Source: Cinclus cinclus (Eukaryota > Chordata > Aves > Passeriformes > Cinclidae). From it: DNA of 64,000 nt. Shown here one piece after another: positions 27,301 to 40,111 of this stretch. The stretch covers positions 133,036,392 through 133,100,391 of the forward strand of contig NC_085046.1 of NCBI RefSeq assembly GCF_963662255.1, in the 5' to 3' direction. The first letter of the stretch is position 1. Each line of letters opens with the position of its first letter. The notes under the pieces were generated by a model. The model ran no database searches. It was not told where the DNA came from and worked only from the letters and a program-made list of their open reading frames with translations. Position numbers and translations under genes: made by a program.

Positions 27301-27671
27301 TTTAAAGATTTCCTGTTATATTATAAATTATAATCAAAATTACACAACATTGATTGGAGTACAAGCCAAAAGGTACTTTCTAGCTTCAAAACCATAATTT
27401 AAAGCTATTATTTGAAAATGGATTTTCAATCACTGTCACTCCTTTGAAGACTTTTTTTCTTTTAACTAATACTTGTTTACATTTCTTAGACAGGCACCAA
27501 TTTAAACCTTTCTGAGCACAAGTACTAGAATTTACTTTCACAAATTCCCCAGAATATTTTACTGTCTGCTAATTGTAGTAATTTCAGATGCTCAGGTCAC
27601 GTGTACATGTGGATGTTTGCACATTGTAAGGACAGAGCATGCATCAATTTTTTATGTTTTCTGTATGTGCC

Positions 27672-27739
<68 letters not shown>

Positions 27740-30422
27740 AGAGAGAGAAGTGGACAAACTGAAAAACGTTACCCTGTGATTTTTTATACCTGTTCGTAGT
27801 AGCATCTAAACAACTCTAAATATGTATTTTTGTGTATCTATAATCAAATATATTCACGACCAACCAACCACTTACTCTGTCATGTGATTTTTAAGAATTC
27901 TTTTTAGGTCACCTGTTAATTTATGAATTCTCAGTAAGTGAACTAGGACAGATACTCAGGCAAGAACAAAGGCACATCTGAAGACTTAGTCCTCAAGCCT
28001 AATGTAGTTTTGAGAGGCTACAGTATGATATACTGACAACCATGAAATTCTACTGTACTTAGCACAGTTATAGTTCATATCAGCTTCATAATGCTGCACT
28101 TTATTAATAATCAATGTATATAGATTCAGTTTTAATACAGAAACAAATCAGCAAGCCTCCTTTTCTTTTTCTGTACTAAATTCCCATGTTTGAAAAGGAG
28201 AATGTAAAGAATGGCTGTGGTTTACTTCTTATAATTATGAATTTAATTTCAAAGTCTTGCCTAGCTTTATCTCAGATATTTCTCTTCAGTGAAGTAATGA
28301 ACCCACTGCCTCCTCCCCACCCCAATCTTCACCTTCAGTTCAATAATGCTTTTACATCAAGTTAGGTGGTTTTCTGAAATTTTAATTTATAACTGAATTT
28401 ATCTAATTCAAGCAATAATATGGCTTGCTCACTCACTTTGAACTTCACTTAAATATCTACTCCTCAGATACCTGTTCATACACTGAGTTAGGGAAGAATT
28501 GATATGGGCTCATTTACAGCCATGCACAAAGCAGTAGGGTATCTCACTGCCACCTGCAAATGAGAGTCATGGTGCTGTTGAGTCAACACCAAATTTAGGT
28601 CCTGACTTAGGATTTTGGTTACACTTAAATAATACATATTTCTAAAGATGTGATAACTTGGACAGATAACAAAGGTATTAGTATAGACAAATCCTATAGG
28701 TGCACCTTTTCTCCCAACAGACTCTTCACTGTAGCCCTCTTTATAAGTGGAAGATTAATGGGGAAATAATTGTGATGTAGGTTCTTCAGAAGGAAGCTAT
28801 CATAATGTTACCACTAGAAATAGCATCTTCCAAGCACTGAAAAGAGGTTTTGGAGATTGTCATGCTATGTAAAGCAGCGAATGCTCCTGAGGTTCCAGAG
28901 CAAGGTCTAAGGGATGACTGGAAAAAAATTTCTGGTCTGCTGAAGGTGGTGTAAACTAAGGCTCTTTATGGTGGATATCTCTCAGCCCTTCTTGTTCTTC
29001 TGAATCTATTTTACCACTGCTGCATCCTGCAGAAGAGGCTGCCGTCTAGAATGTGGTAGAGTGGAATTGAAAGAGAACGAAGTGTCTAAATAGAGAGGAG
29101 GCCCTTGAGGTATAATGGGAATGATTTGTCCCTGCTGGCACATGCAGTATTCAGACCTCTGTGAAATAACTACAGCGTACAGCCTATATGACATTATATT
29201 TTCTTTGTTTCTCCTTTACACACATCATCTAAATCATCACTAGACCACCTCAGCAACTGTAACTACCTTGTTTTTCACTTTGCCTGGCTCAGTGGCTTGC
29301 TTTGGCTCGGGAGAGCTAACAGGGGCCTGACAGTGTTGTGGAGACATACATTTCCTTTCATGATTCAGAGGTCTGCAGCAACTCAGTCAAAAATAAAAGA
29401 ATCCTATAAGCAAATAAAATGTGAATTGAATACGAGGTTCCTGATTTATCTAAAAGCATTCGCTCAAAGTACTTCATTTCTTTTACTGCTGCAATAAAAT
29501 AATTTTACAGTTTGTAACATATAACTTATAGGAGTGACAAATTTGGTACTTAAAAAATATTTAGGTTAAAAAAACCTGTCACTTCCAGTAAGTCATTTTT
29601 AGAGTGTAATCACTTTAATTCTCCTCTCTAATTTTATCACCAAGAGACAAGCTCCGAGCCCCCTAACCTCCTGTAAAAATTTTTGTGCTGCTGCTTGTGG
29701 TAGCTCCCAGTCAGAGTGACAGAATGGGGATCAAGCCTGGCATGGCTGATCGAGGAGTGAGGGAAACACGTCTTAGTATCTAGCAGTCTAAGTGGTAGAT
29801 AAACATTGTTAATGTCAGGTCACTTGAAGTCTAAGTTTAACATAAAACAGTAACTTGTCAGAAAATACAGCATGAAACTTATGACATGTCCTACTTGGAC
29901 TGGAAAAATGGTAAGCATGTGGTGACAGTAATATTGCACTGGCACAGCTATTGATTTAAAGTTGTTTGCAGCCCTGCAGAAGAGAAGCTATTTGAGCTTT
30001 ACTCCGAGTATCTGTTCTCTTAGAGTGGTCTGGCATAGTTGTAACACAGCAGGGCATAGTTTGCACTGTAGTATTATGGATTAGGATCACTGAGGCACTG
30101 GCAGCCTCGGGAGGGTCCAAGAGGAGGGGAGGACAAAGTCTTAGTTCCAGGGTAATCCAGCATTGCTGGAGTCCAAACCAAACATGTCGTCTCTCTTTGC
30201 CTTCCCCACTGTGATTTTCAGGCATTAAGCAGCTACCAAAACTGAGAAGCTTATTAGTCCACCATTCATGTGTTTCTTTCAGATGGATTCATTTATATAT
30301 TATAATTAATTATTTGATATTTTATTGGAAACTTCATCAGAATAATCAGGATATTCTGGAAAAAATATGTAAGAAGTTAAAAGAACAGAATAAATTGAGT
30401 TAAAAAGTTTTTACTGGCTAGA
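24311..30422 (+). other. ZFPM2: Downstream ZFPM2 intron, third part
   Basis: AT-rich intron with a C-run stretch (about 24386-24418), a 12-bp direct repeat of period 26 (24924-24961) and the dinucleotide microsatellite at 27671-27749. No coding exon, RNA gene or transposon is recognisable elsewhere in it. Confidence 0.65.
27671..27749. repeat. (CA)n(GA)n compound microsatellite
   Basis: An imperfect start with CACATACACATA leads into about 26 uninterrupted CA units (27685-27736), followed by about seven GA units to 27749. The frame across it (27617-27799) encodes only an alternating Thr-His run and is not a gene. Length polymorphism between individuals is likely. Confidence 0.97.
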
Positions 30423-30650
30423 ACCATGGAATTGTTAGGGTTGAAAGGGACATTAAGAACCGTCTACTTCCAGCCCCTCTTCCCTGGTCAAGGACACCAT
30501 CCAGTAGACAAGGTTTCTCCAGACCTCATCCAGCCTGCCCTCAAGCACTTCCAGGAATGTGTCATTCACAGCTTCTTTGGGCAGCCTGTTCTAATACCAC
30601 ACCACCTTCATGGACCAACATGACTCTCGGTTCATATCTCAAGAAAATAA
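30423..30650 (-). mobile_element. CR1 LINE 3'-end fragment
   Basis: CCATGGAATTGTTAGGGTTG with AAAGGGACATTAAG at the left is a diverged CR1 3' terminus in reverse complement. It continues with the usual 3'-region phrases CAGACCTCATCCAGCCTGCC and GGGCAGCCTGTTCTAATACC. It is on the minus strand, 5'-truncated near 30650. The plus-strand frame here (30426-30623) is repeat sequence, not a gene. Confidence 0.87.
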
Positions 30651-31682
30651 TTTTTTCTACTTGTCAAACACCCTCTTTTCCCTTCCATTTTATTAGTCTG
30701 TAATCTTGTAGTCCTGAAATTAGGGCACCCTCTTAGAAAGGTAGGGAGCTGAATTTATATCTGTTCTTCCAGAATTGATTATATTTAGAATGAACTTACT
30801 CTTTTTCTTTAAATATGCTGAATTCTGGAGGTGCACACAGAAATCCACATCTCTCTGTCCTTAGGTGATGACCATAGCAAAGGTGCTATGTACGTGATAA
30901 GTTGTTGGTTAACAAGTTTTTATTGTTGACACAAAAAGTGGATAGAGAATTTCCCTCTCTCTTTTAAGTCTTTTTGGAGGCAAAATAAGTGGATTTGAGT
31001 CTCCTAAGGGTTAAACAGCATAGGAGCCATGTGTCCTGGTTCCTAAATCAGAAGTTTTACAAAATTATAGTCACTATCACAAGTTTCATTGTGAAATCAA
31101 GTGTGCCAGCTTTGCTCTGTGCTGTAGTCCACACTGTTCAGGTATGTTTGGTTTGCTCGGAGGGTAGAGAATGTCTTACTTTATCTCTTTGCGTTTTGAT
31201 AGATTTAGAGAGATATTAACCTACCACCTGAGAATGCAACTGCATTTGAGTCACCTATGGAATCAGAATAAAGAGACTTCCAGATAAATTTAATGATAAG
31301 CATCCGCTGAAGTAAGATTTTCTATATCCTTTTCTTCAGTGTTACTACCTATATTCCACTGAACCTCAATTAAGAACTAAATTACTAAGTCTCGACCCTG
31401 TCTTTAGTTCTGATTTGTATTTAAAATATGTTTTACAGATCAGAAAGAGAAAGCATGAATAACTGACATGAGTTATGAATAAGAGCAAAGCTGTACTTTT
31501 TATTTAGATTACTATGCAAAACATTTTCCTTTCACTGATAATGTTTTTTAAATGTAATTAGACTTTTTCATCCAGGAGAGCCCTCCTTCAGGAAGACATT
31601 AATTATTAATGTATCAATTATTAATTAATATTTATTAATTAATAACTGTGAATAATACTATTTAGAATAATTCAGTAATTTT
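30651..31682 (+). other. ZFPM2: Downstream ZFPM2 intron between CR1 copies
   Basis: AT-rich sequence without genes. Its right end (31600-31647) is a TTAATTA-rich, nearly palindromic stretch lying directly beside the next CR1. Confidence 0.6.
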
Positions 31683-33380
31683 TATTGGAAGGTACCTCCT
31701 GAGCTTATGTAGCCTAACCCCAGCTCAAAGCTGGGTTGACTTATATCAGGTTGCTCAGTGCCTTACTTGGCCAGGGTTTAAAAATCATAAAAAATTGAGA
31801 ATCTGAAGATTTCCTCAGCAGTGCTCAAGGTTTGATTTCCTTGCTTAGCTGTTTTAATATTTGCCCTCCACATGTGGAAACTGTTAACATTTTCTCTTGT
31901 TGCAATGCTTTTTTGTTTCTTCTTGCCTTGTCCCTGATGATCTCCAGTAGGAAATCTCTCTTGTGTTGTTTTTACCCTCCAGTGACATGTTTGCATACAG
32001 CAGTTAAAGCCCTGCAACCTCCCCATCCTAGCACTGATCTTCCCAGGTCTTTCAGCACCTCTTGCTGCAGTCCCCTAGCAGTCCTGTGGTCTTCTACCAG
32101 ACTTAGCCCAGCATGTTTATGTATATCCTGCTTAACAGAATCCTTCAGAGGCCTGGATGCAGCAGGCTTCACTTCTGCAGGAGCACACTGAGGATACAAG
32201 TCCAAATAGTTTTCTCACAGATTCATTTTAGTAAAGTTCCTTTCCAGCTGGGCAGTGCCCAGCTTGTGCTGTTGCATGTGGCCCAACCTGTGCAGGTACA
32301 GGACTCAGTGTTTGCCTTGGTTGAACTTCATTTGGTTTCTGTCAGCCCATTTCTCCAGGTTGTTATGGTCTCTTAGCAGCATTTGTGCCATCCAGTGGTT
32401 CTCAGCTGCTCCCACCAATTTGATTATCATTTGCAAACCTGAAGGGCATTCATTCCTAATGTCCAGACCATTAATAACTCTGTTAGTAAGCATTGGCTCT
32501 AGATAGCCCCTTGAGAGATGCTGCTAGTAATTGGAGTTCATACTGTTGTTCACATTACTTTGATTCAGTGGTCAACCAGCTTGGTAATCTATCTGTAAAT
32601 TCAGATTTCAGCATTGTTATGAGAATACTCTGTGGTAAACTTTTTTAAAGTCCAGTGATAGCCACTGCTGTCCCCTCTCACCTGCTGAGGGTGTCATCTC
32701 ATTGTAGGAGTCAGTGAGGTTGGTCAGGTATGATCTTCCTTAAGTAAATCCATTCCAGGTGCTCCAAACCACCTTCTGATGTTGCATGTGCTTGGTCATG
32801 GCAGAGAGGAGAATTTGCTTTATACTGTTCCCAGGCATGTAGTTTGGGTTAAAAACCCCTTGGGTTAAAACCTCTTTAACTTAGTGCTTGGTCTACCATT
32901 TGCTTGTTTCTAGTCATAGGGGAACTTCCTTCTTCACAGGTGCTACAGGATTTCAAAGCTATGGATAATGGAATCTTAGCTGATATTGGTCAGCTGCCTC
33001 CTCATCCTTGAATGTAACCTATCTGGTCCCATGGACATGTATGTGTATGTCCAGCTTGCTTAAATGCTCCCTTTCAATCCTGCAGACAATGCTGTAGACT
33101 CTTACTGCTAAGCTCAGGAGCTGAGGAAACCTGATGACATACCCTAGAATTAAAACCTGAACCAAAGGAGGCAGTTAGGGCCTCGGTTTTTTTTTTGTTT
33201 GTTTTTTTTTTTTTTTTTTTTTTTTAGTGTTCATAGTCACTATTGTCTCTGACTATTAAGACTGCATTTTGTGTGGGTTTTTTTAGGTTTCTTTTTTTCA
33301 TTTTAACTTTGCCGGCTATGTTCCTGCTGAAATATATTTTGCTGCCCTTCAAATCTCTCCTTATTTTTAACTCTCAGTAA
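31683..33380 (-). mobile_element. CR1 LINE relic with reverse-transcriptase remnant
   Basis: An antisense CR1 of about 1.7 kb. The 3' end lies at the left (GGAAGGTACCTCCTGAG), with no clean 8-bp end repeats. Further right, the minus strand at 32305-32400 encodes a run like LEKWADRNQMKFNQGK, the conserved segment downstream of the CR1 reverse-transcriptase active site. Next come a degraded equivalent of the FADD region (CAAATGATAATC, minus strand, near 32422) and, near 33025, the complement of the GPDEMHP-type region (TCTGGTCCCATGGACATGTA). A run of 39 mostly T bases (33187-33225) sits where the CR1 has a short T stretch. Many stops and indels make it inactive. Most frames in this interval are shadows of it. 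The 5' border is a guess. Confidence 0.85.
33187..33225. repeat. Poly-T tract inside the CR1 relic
   Basis: Thirty-nine bases of T broken by two G. It follows CCTCGG, which matches a spot in antisense CR1 where only a short T-rich run is normal, so it is likely a local expansion. Confidence 0.8.
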
Positions 33381-35539
33381 GAACGGTATTACAAGAAATT
33401 CATAGATAGTCCTTTTAATTTTATCTTATCAAAATATAGTAATCTCTAAGTTAGTTTAAGGTAGTCTTTAGTCAATGAAGTGAGATAAGCACCTTTACTC
33501 CTTCCATTTTAAGATAGTTATCTACAAGAAAGGGGATAATTTTACCTTGTGGAACATGTCTCAGTTTACAGCGGACAGAACCAGGATACGGGTTATATTT
33601 GACACCAAGTTTTTAGACTGTTCAAGCCAAAATTAAACTGTTAAGTGCAATTTAAACAGCTAATTTTTGAATTCTGCTCATAATTCAAGTAAAATACGTG
33701 CTCACATTCTGTACTGAACTGGCTTGCTTCCTCAGTAGTGTCAAAGGGTAGGATTTCTATAAGGTTTTCTATTTGATATTTCTTAATAATATTTACATTG
33801 TTATTTTGTTTAATTTACAGGATTATGAAATAAGATTAATTAAATACAAGAAAATATATTTGGGGTCAAATTCTACTCCTCAGACTTCAAAACTGGCTAA
33901 TGTATTTAAATGCATATTTAATATTTTTGTTTTATATAAAATATATTTGAATGCACACTGAAAAGTCAACTCTAATATCAGGAAACACTGTCAACAGAAT
34001 CATGCTTATTCTGACAGTAAAGCGAAACACTGCCAAAATGCTTATGAACAGTTTATAAGAAGGTTATTTTTTGAGAATTTATACAGCAGAAAGACAAAAT
34101 GTTGTAAGAGTCCTTTCAGTACAGGAAAAAAAAGTTAAGAATATCTGTAGGGTTAAGGTGTCATAAACCTTACCTGCTACTTTTGTACAGAGCTGCTTTC
34201 ATGACCAAGTCACACAGGGTGAAAGGCTATTCTAAATTTGAATAGCAGAGTTCTGTCTACCTGACTTAAAGTGTCTGTAGCTTGATTTCTTTTTTTCTCT
34301 GCACACGCTGAGCAATGTAATTACAGTTACAGTCTTTGAGGATGATAGGTCATCAAACCTCTGGAAATCACATTCATATAGTATATCTAAAGGAAAATAA
34401 AACAGTAGATAAATTTTTCTTATTTTTTTTTCCTGATTTACGTCTCTTTTTGTGAATGCATGACTCCCTAGGGCCTTTGAGGCAATGTAATTAATGTTTG
34501 TAATTATATTATTGTTTATTACAAAAACAGTCATGCACTGTGAGCCTCACTAGAAGTACAGAGTCATCAAGGAACATCGGACATGGCTATTTCCACAGCT
34601 TTTATATCTTGGGAGCCCCATTCAGTTAAAATAACCAGGGAACAGATCCTGAGATGAAAACAATGAATTGGTTTGATGCTGGACCTTTGATAATATTGTC
34701 TCCATAGGGCTTAAAAATGTGAAGTAGGACATATTTCCAAAAGCCATGACAAGTGGCCGAGGCAGAGGCCCTAGGGAATGACATCCAGTGAATTGTTTCT
34801 ATCATGACATTAATTTAATGTACCTTTCTATATATTGGATGCTATGTGATTATATTAGTCTCATTTTCTCCTGGAGCTTCTTTTATTAAGTTGTATAAAT
34901 CATGTGAGCACAGTAGCCATGAGTCACTTATAATTCTGCTTGTTCACAAAATTTGTTACATGTAACCATAGGCTGTATGATCAGTTACTATAGGGGTTAT
35001 CCTGAACTGGAAAAATGTAGTAGAGGATTTTTTTGCTTTTTCTGTGGTTTGCCTTAAATACAAGGGCACTTCCTTCATTAGGCTGTTGCAAATAGCAAGC
35101 TAATGTTTCATGGTCTGTTAAAAGCTCATGTTTGAGGGAGTCTTAATTGAGGTGCTCTATTCTTCAATCTCTCTGATGCTTTGCAGAGAAGAATAGCGAA
35201 AACTTAAAAGTACTGTGTTAGTGTTTGATATTTTTCCCATCATCTCCCTTCTCCTAAGGGTATTGTTTCAACTTGACTATTCTGCTTTAATAACAGCTAC
35301 ATGTGCAGCTGTTTGTGTGTCTTTAAGCCAGCCAATCCACTCTCTACACCTAAACTATTTGAAACTAAGTCTGCTAAGTAAAACATGAAGGGAAATGATA
35401 GATTTATAAAATGTGTTAACTAAAAGACGGAAGAAAACATCCAGTTTGACAAGCCATAAAGCAACAGGTATATTTTAGGGCTGAATTCAGTTATAGTTTG
35501 AAGAGCAGCATATGTTTAAACCAATATTTTATCCTATAA
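33381..35539 (+). other. ZFPM2: Downstream ZFPM2 intron between CR1 copies
   Basis: AT-rich, no recognisable gene, exon or transposon. Frames here are short and unsupported. Confidence 0.6.
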
Positions 35540-36480
35540 TCAGTTTGGAAGGGACCTCAGGACATCTTTCACCTGTTCTTCTTCTCAAAGTGTGATTGCT
35601 CTGAATCAGACCAGGAGGACTGGGTCTTTTTCCTGTTGGAGCTTGAAAATCTCCAAGTATGGAGACTCCACGTGCTTTGGGACAGACAACCTGTTCTAAT
35701 GCTTGGCTATTCTGATGTTAAAATGTGTCTGCTCATATCTGTTCTGAATCTTTCTTGTTCAAATTCATGTCTAGTGTTTCTTGTCTTCCTGGCATGCATC
35801 ACTGTTAAGAGCCTGCCTCTTCCTTCGTGATAGCCTCCTCTCAGTACTGCGAGCTGCTCTCCCCTTGAGGTCTTCTTTTATTTAGCCTGAACAAGTTTAG
35901 TTCCCTCTGTCTGCTCCAGCTCCCTCGCCATTTTAAGAGTCTTTTTCTTGACTGCTTCAGTATGTCAACATCTTAGAAAGGAATTCCTAAGAGTGGAATA
36001 TAGTATTCCAGATGTGGTCCAACAAACAAAGTAGGATAATCACTTCGCCTTGGTTTTGTGGTTGTGCTCCTGTTAATACAGCCCAGGAAGCTGTTGACTT
36101 TCTTTCATGCCAGGGCATACAGTTGGCTCATATTCAGCTTTCTGTCAACACCCCCAGGTGTTTCCAGCAGAGCTGCTACCCGGCTGGACAGTGCCTGTAC
36201 AGCAAGAGTTCCTTCCTTCTCATACCCAGGATATTAAATTTGTCCCTGTGAGGTTTCATGAGGTTCCTGTAAGCTTATTCATCCCAATTGGCTGTACAGC
36301 TCTGAATGACAGACAGGGGTGCCTTTTGCATGGATTCTGTCTCAGTTTGACATCATTTGCAAATCTGATGATGTTGCATGCCAACCTTTCCTCCAAGTCA
36401 TTTACTAAGACATTAAAAAACAGAGTTCCTAGAATACTCCCCTTGTTATCAAACTCCAGGATTAGGATGACCTAGTAACT
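35540..36480 (-). mobile_element. CR1 LINE relic, 3' half
   Basis: It starts at TTTGGAAGGGACCTCAGGAC (antisense CR1 3' region). Further phrases include CAGATGTGGTCCAACAAACA, the stretch CAGCCCAGGAAGCTGTTGAC, and TGACATCATTTGCAAATCTG near 36348-36367, the complement of the KFADD-type catalytic segment of the CR1 reverse transcriptase. All are on the minus strand and broken by stops and indels. The plus-strand frames at 36012-36251 and 36107-36475 lie inside it and are not genes. Confidence 0.82.
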
Positions 36481-36502
36481 AGTACCAGCTGAGCCTGAAT
36501 GT

Positions 36503-37025
36503 CACAGAATCATGGTGTCACAGAATGACTAAAGTTCTTGAGGTCACCTACTCCAAGCCTTCTGCTCAAGCAGGGCTATGTAGAGCTGATTGCTTATCAT
36601 TATGTCCAGATTGCTTTTGAACATCTCCAAGGAGGAAGACTACACAACTTTTCTGGACAATATCTTAGTCACATCACAGTGAAGAAGTGCTTCCTGATGT
36701 ACAAAGGCAACCTCCTATGCCTCAGTTTGGTCCCATTGTTTTTAGTTCTGTCACTGGGAACCCCTGAAAAGAGCCTGTCTCTATCTTATTTACATCATTC
36801 TTTCAAGTACTTGCATACATGGATGAGATTTCCCTGAGTTTTCTCTTCTCTGGGTTAAAAAGTCGCAACTCACTCAGCATGTCCTCATTTCAGAGATATG
36901 CTGGTCCTCTAACCATCTTTGTAGCCCTTTGATGGACACTGTCTGCAGTATGTCCATGTCTGTCTTGTGTGGGGAAGCCCTGAGCAGGGTACAGTACTCC
37001 TGGTGTAGCCTTACCAGTGATGAGT
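36503..37025 (-). mobile_element. Second CR1 LINE 3'-end fragment, same orientation
   Basis: Two CACAGAAT units near 36503-36530 are the complement of the CR1 terminal 8-mer repeat, followed by a diverged GGTCACCTACTCCAAGCC. The rest follows the CR1 3' region (CAGTGAAGAAGTGCTTCCTG; ACAGTACTCCTGGTGTAGCC at the right end). Its 3' end falls within about 25 bases of where the 35540-36480 copy stops being recognisable, so it may have inserted into or beside that older copy. Confidence 0.8.
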
Positions 37026-37739
37026 AGAGAAAATTAACATTTGAATTTAGATTTTCTATAAATAAACCATTGTAATTTTGATAGTTTGATTTGATCCAGC
37101 CTATTTAAGACTAAATTTGCCTACTTGGAGTTTTCAGTTACCTTACACATTTTTGCTGTAGTATTGGTTGCTTGATCAAGAAGTCTACCATGTATTTATT
37201 TTCCTCTTTCATGTGTGTGAATGTCCAAGTCAAACCATAGCATTCTTTCTGGTAGGCTCAGGAGAGTTAATTCCCTGGCTGTTTTACCATATGAAATATT
37301 TTCTGGCCTTTTAATTATTTTAATGTAATTCCAATAATCCTTCTCAAAGTTTTCATCTTTATTTCTGGGGGCTAGGAGAAGAGAACTGGCCACAGAATTA
37401 CAGTAGACCTATGCCAGTGTGTCTTACCCAGTTAATACAACCTTTCTGCTGTAGCACAATATATCTTTCCATTGCTGCTTTTCAGTAGATCTGGCTGCTG
37501 TACTTTTCCACTTTTGGCTACAGTGCTCAACTGGGAAATCCTGTTCAGCTGATAACAGGCCTGAATCTCAAACATTTTTCTATATCCACTGCTTCTCAGA
37601 TGGGAGTCCCCTGCCCTATGGGTGTGTCCTGCATTGTTTGGTCCCGTGGGCACTTTGTTTTTCTCTATTACCCCACACATGCAGTGAGTCCAGATTTGCC
37701 AGCTCATTATGCTGTCCTGTACCATCCTTCATTATTTAG
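37026..37739 (+). other. Unassigned interval between CR1 relics
   Basis: The interval is slightly less AT-rich than most of the intron. Parts, such as TGATTTGATCCAGCCTATTT, look like decayed repeat, but I cannot name a family. No gene is visible. Confidence 0.35.
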
Positions 37740-38290
37740 TCCTCTCCAATTGCTTTCTTTTCCTTAGCCTTTATCATCAAATGATTTGATTCTTTGTTCT
37801 AAGTAGTTCATAATTATGTTAGGTACTAAAGAGTCAAGAACCAATGCTTTCCAGGTTTCACTGGAAATACATCCACTCAGTGACTAACAGTGTTCATATT
37901 TGTCATTTGTCTAGTTTCTACTAAGCTTTATTTTTTTTTACTGCTGTTAACTTAACCCTAATTAAAATGCAATGTTGTATTAAATCAAATTCCTTAAAGA
38001 AGAGTAAATGCAATACTAGTGGCATATGATCTAACAGATAGTTAATAGAAAACACTAAGTTAGTATTTTAAGATGTTTTCCCTAAGCATATGTTGATTGG
38101 CAGTAATTTAATTAGTTTTATTTAATTCCTTATTAATTAAGCTCTGTATCATCTGTTCAAACTGCTTTGCCATGTATCAATATCAGACTGACAGGTCTGT
38201 TATCCAGGTCATTTTCTTTTTGATTTTAAAGTATTGGCACAACATTAGCCCTCTTTAGAACAGTTGTAAGAATGAGTGCTTTAGTGACAA
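37740..38290 (-). mobile_element. Ancient CR1-like reverse-transcriptase fragment
   Basis: Highly diverged. On the plus strand TCAAATTCCTTAAAGAAGAG, CATATGTTGATTGGCAGTAA and AGACTGACAGGTCTGTTAT then TTGGCACAACATTAGCCCTC follow, in order, the complement of the CR1/L3-type reverse-transcriptase region around the NYRP..SLT motif. The order and spacing give moderate support. Decay makes the ends uncertain. It may be the older element into which the neighbouring copies inserted. Confidence 0.5.
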
Positions 38291-40096
38291 GGAAATAATT
38301 TCTCTTTAAAGCAAATCTTTAAAAACAGCATATGGGATTAATACAAGAAAACATTGTACAAGAATGAAAAACATGCAGAGAAATACTATAAACTGGTAGC
38401 ATTCACAAAAATGGTAATATGCTTTAGAATTTTTAAGGAAATTATTGAACAGATGAATAAAGTAATTAATTTTATTAACCTGACCTGCAATTCAACTTGT
38501 ATTCCAGGAAAGGGGGCAAACAAAATATTTGGAAAGAAAAGTCCAGAAACCACAAAAGCTGCATTGGCTGTGCCTCACTGATTTAGTGAGCAGTTACTCA
38601 AAAAGTAGCTCTTTTCAAGTCAGAGAAATTCACATGTCCTCATGGTTCACAGTCTTCTCTCTAGACGAACTTAGTATCATAAATTATAAACACACATCTC
38701 TAGTAGAGAGACCCTAGGTAATATATATTGGATAATTAAATACTGAATTACACATTAGTAAAGAAGAAATCTGATATTTGTATTTAATAAAACATCTGAT
38801 CCTCGTGAAACCATACTCTCTAAGTGATTAATTCAAGTTGCCATATATGTGGGCACAAGCACTTAGACTGAACCTGGCACAAAAATCATAAACAAAAGGT
38901 TTTCCTGTAATAATGAAGTATTGTATTTTAAAGGCAACATTTGACAGTGATATAAATAGATCTGTTCTTGGTAAGGATTAATTTATTTGTCTTTACTTAA
39001 TAATGTCATTAAGTATTTGATTATAGTTATTAAAATAAGTTGGGAAAACTAAGTTGGGAAAGAGTTTTTGGAACTCATAAGGAAAAAAATGCATGCTTCT
39101 TTTGGTTGCCCAAAATTTAATCAGGAGTCAAGATCTTGGTCTTCCATTGCAATAAGACTGAGCCAGTTACATTCTAGGTTTGACGCAGGATAAGAAATAC
39201 TGGGAAAAAAACAGAAAAAAAAAAGCTGTGAAAAAGAATGATGACAGTATTTGAAGACTGTAGAAGAAAAAAATTTAGAAAATGTTTATGTGCTCAGTAC
39301 ATTGAATTTGCAGAAGAAATATCTTACAGTTGTATTGGGTGCTCATGAACTAAGTAGAATTATATCTGTGGCAGTGCCACTAATGGATGAATTGGGAAAG
39401 GTGACAAGCACACAGACAGTGGTGTTTCCCCTGTTATACCTACCTGTTTTCTGATATTCTGCAGTCTTCATCTTCCTTCATCAGTAGTTATATCGTTACA
39501 TTTACATTTGATAAACATGATGAACTTTGCTTGTATAAATTTCTGTTATTTCTGGAGCATCGGCCTTCACACTCTTGCCCTAGTGTTGAGTAGAAAAAGA
39601 CCCCTTTTTTGTATTTTAAATCTGCTGTTTGAGTGTTTCATTGATGCTGTCTGGTTCCTTAAATGGAGGAATGTTAATTACTACACTTGATGATCATATT
39701 TTTGCATACACCGGTTTTATCATATCTATTTACTTCCTTTGCAGCCCTACAGAAGGCTTAAAGTTCTTAGGAAGAACTCTGAGAAATAAAATGATAAACT
39801 TTTATTTACTTTGAAAGTAAGGTGAATCAAAAGGCAACAAAATGAAACTCAAATTTATTAGCTATAGAGCTGAACATTGTTATATTTTTAAATACACATT
39901 TTTAAAACAAAGTTTTAGAAAAAAGACCTGTTTAATTTATGCCTAGAAAGGTCCAGGAAAGCAGGAATGGTCTGCAGTTAAGCAAATTGCAATGTGTGCC
40001 TCTATAATCTAGAGTGATATTTGTTGTAACTTAAAGTTTGAATGTGGTGACACCATAACTTGCTGATGTGTGGAAAACAGTCAAGTTGCAAGATTA

Positions 40097-40111
40097 CTTT
40101 ATCAGATAAAG
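40097..40111. promoter_or_regulatory. Palindromic double GATA motif
   Basis: CTTTATCAGATAAAG contains TTATCA and AGATAA overlapping head-to-head, the arrangement of known palindromic GATA sites. Motif evidence only; nothing in the sequence proves regulatory activity. Confidence 0.25.

Noticed and set aside
27617..27799. A 60-codon frame with Thr-His repeats
   Set aside because: It is the translated (CA)n microsatellite.
31832..32205. Frames of 119 and 77 codons
   Set aside because: Inside the antisense CR1 relic; they are repeat sequence, not independent genes.
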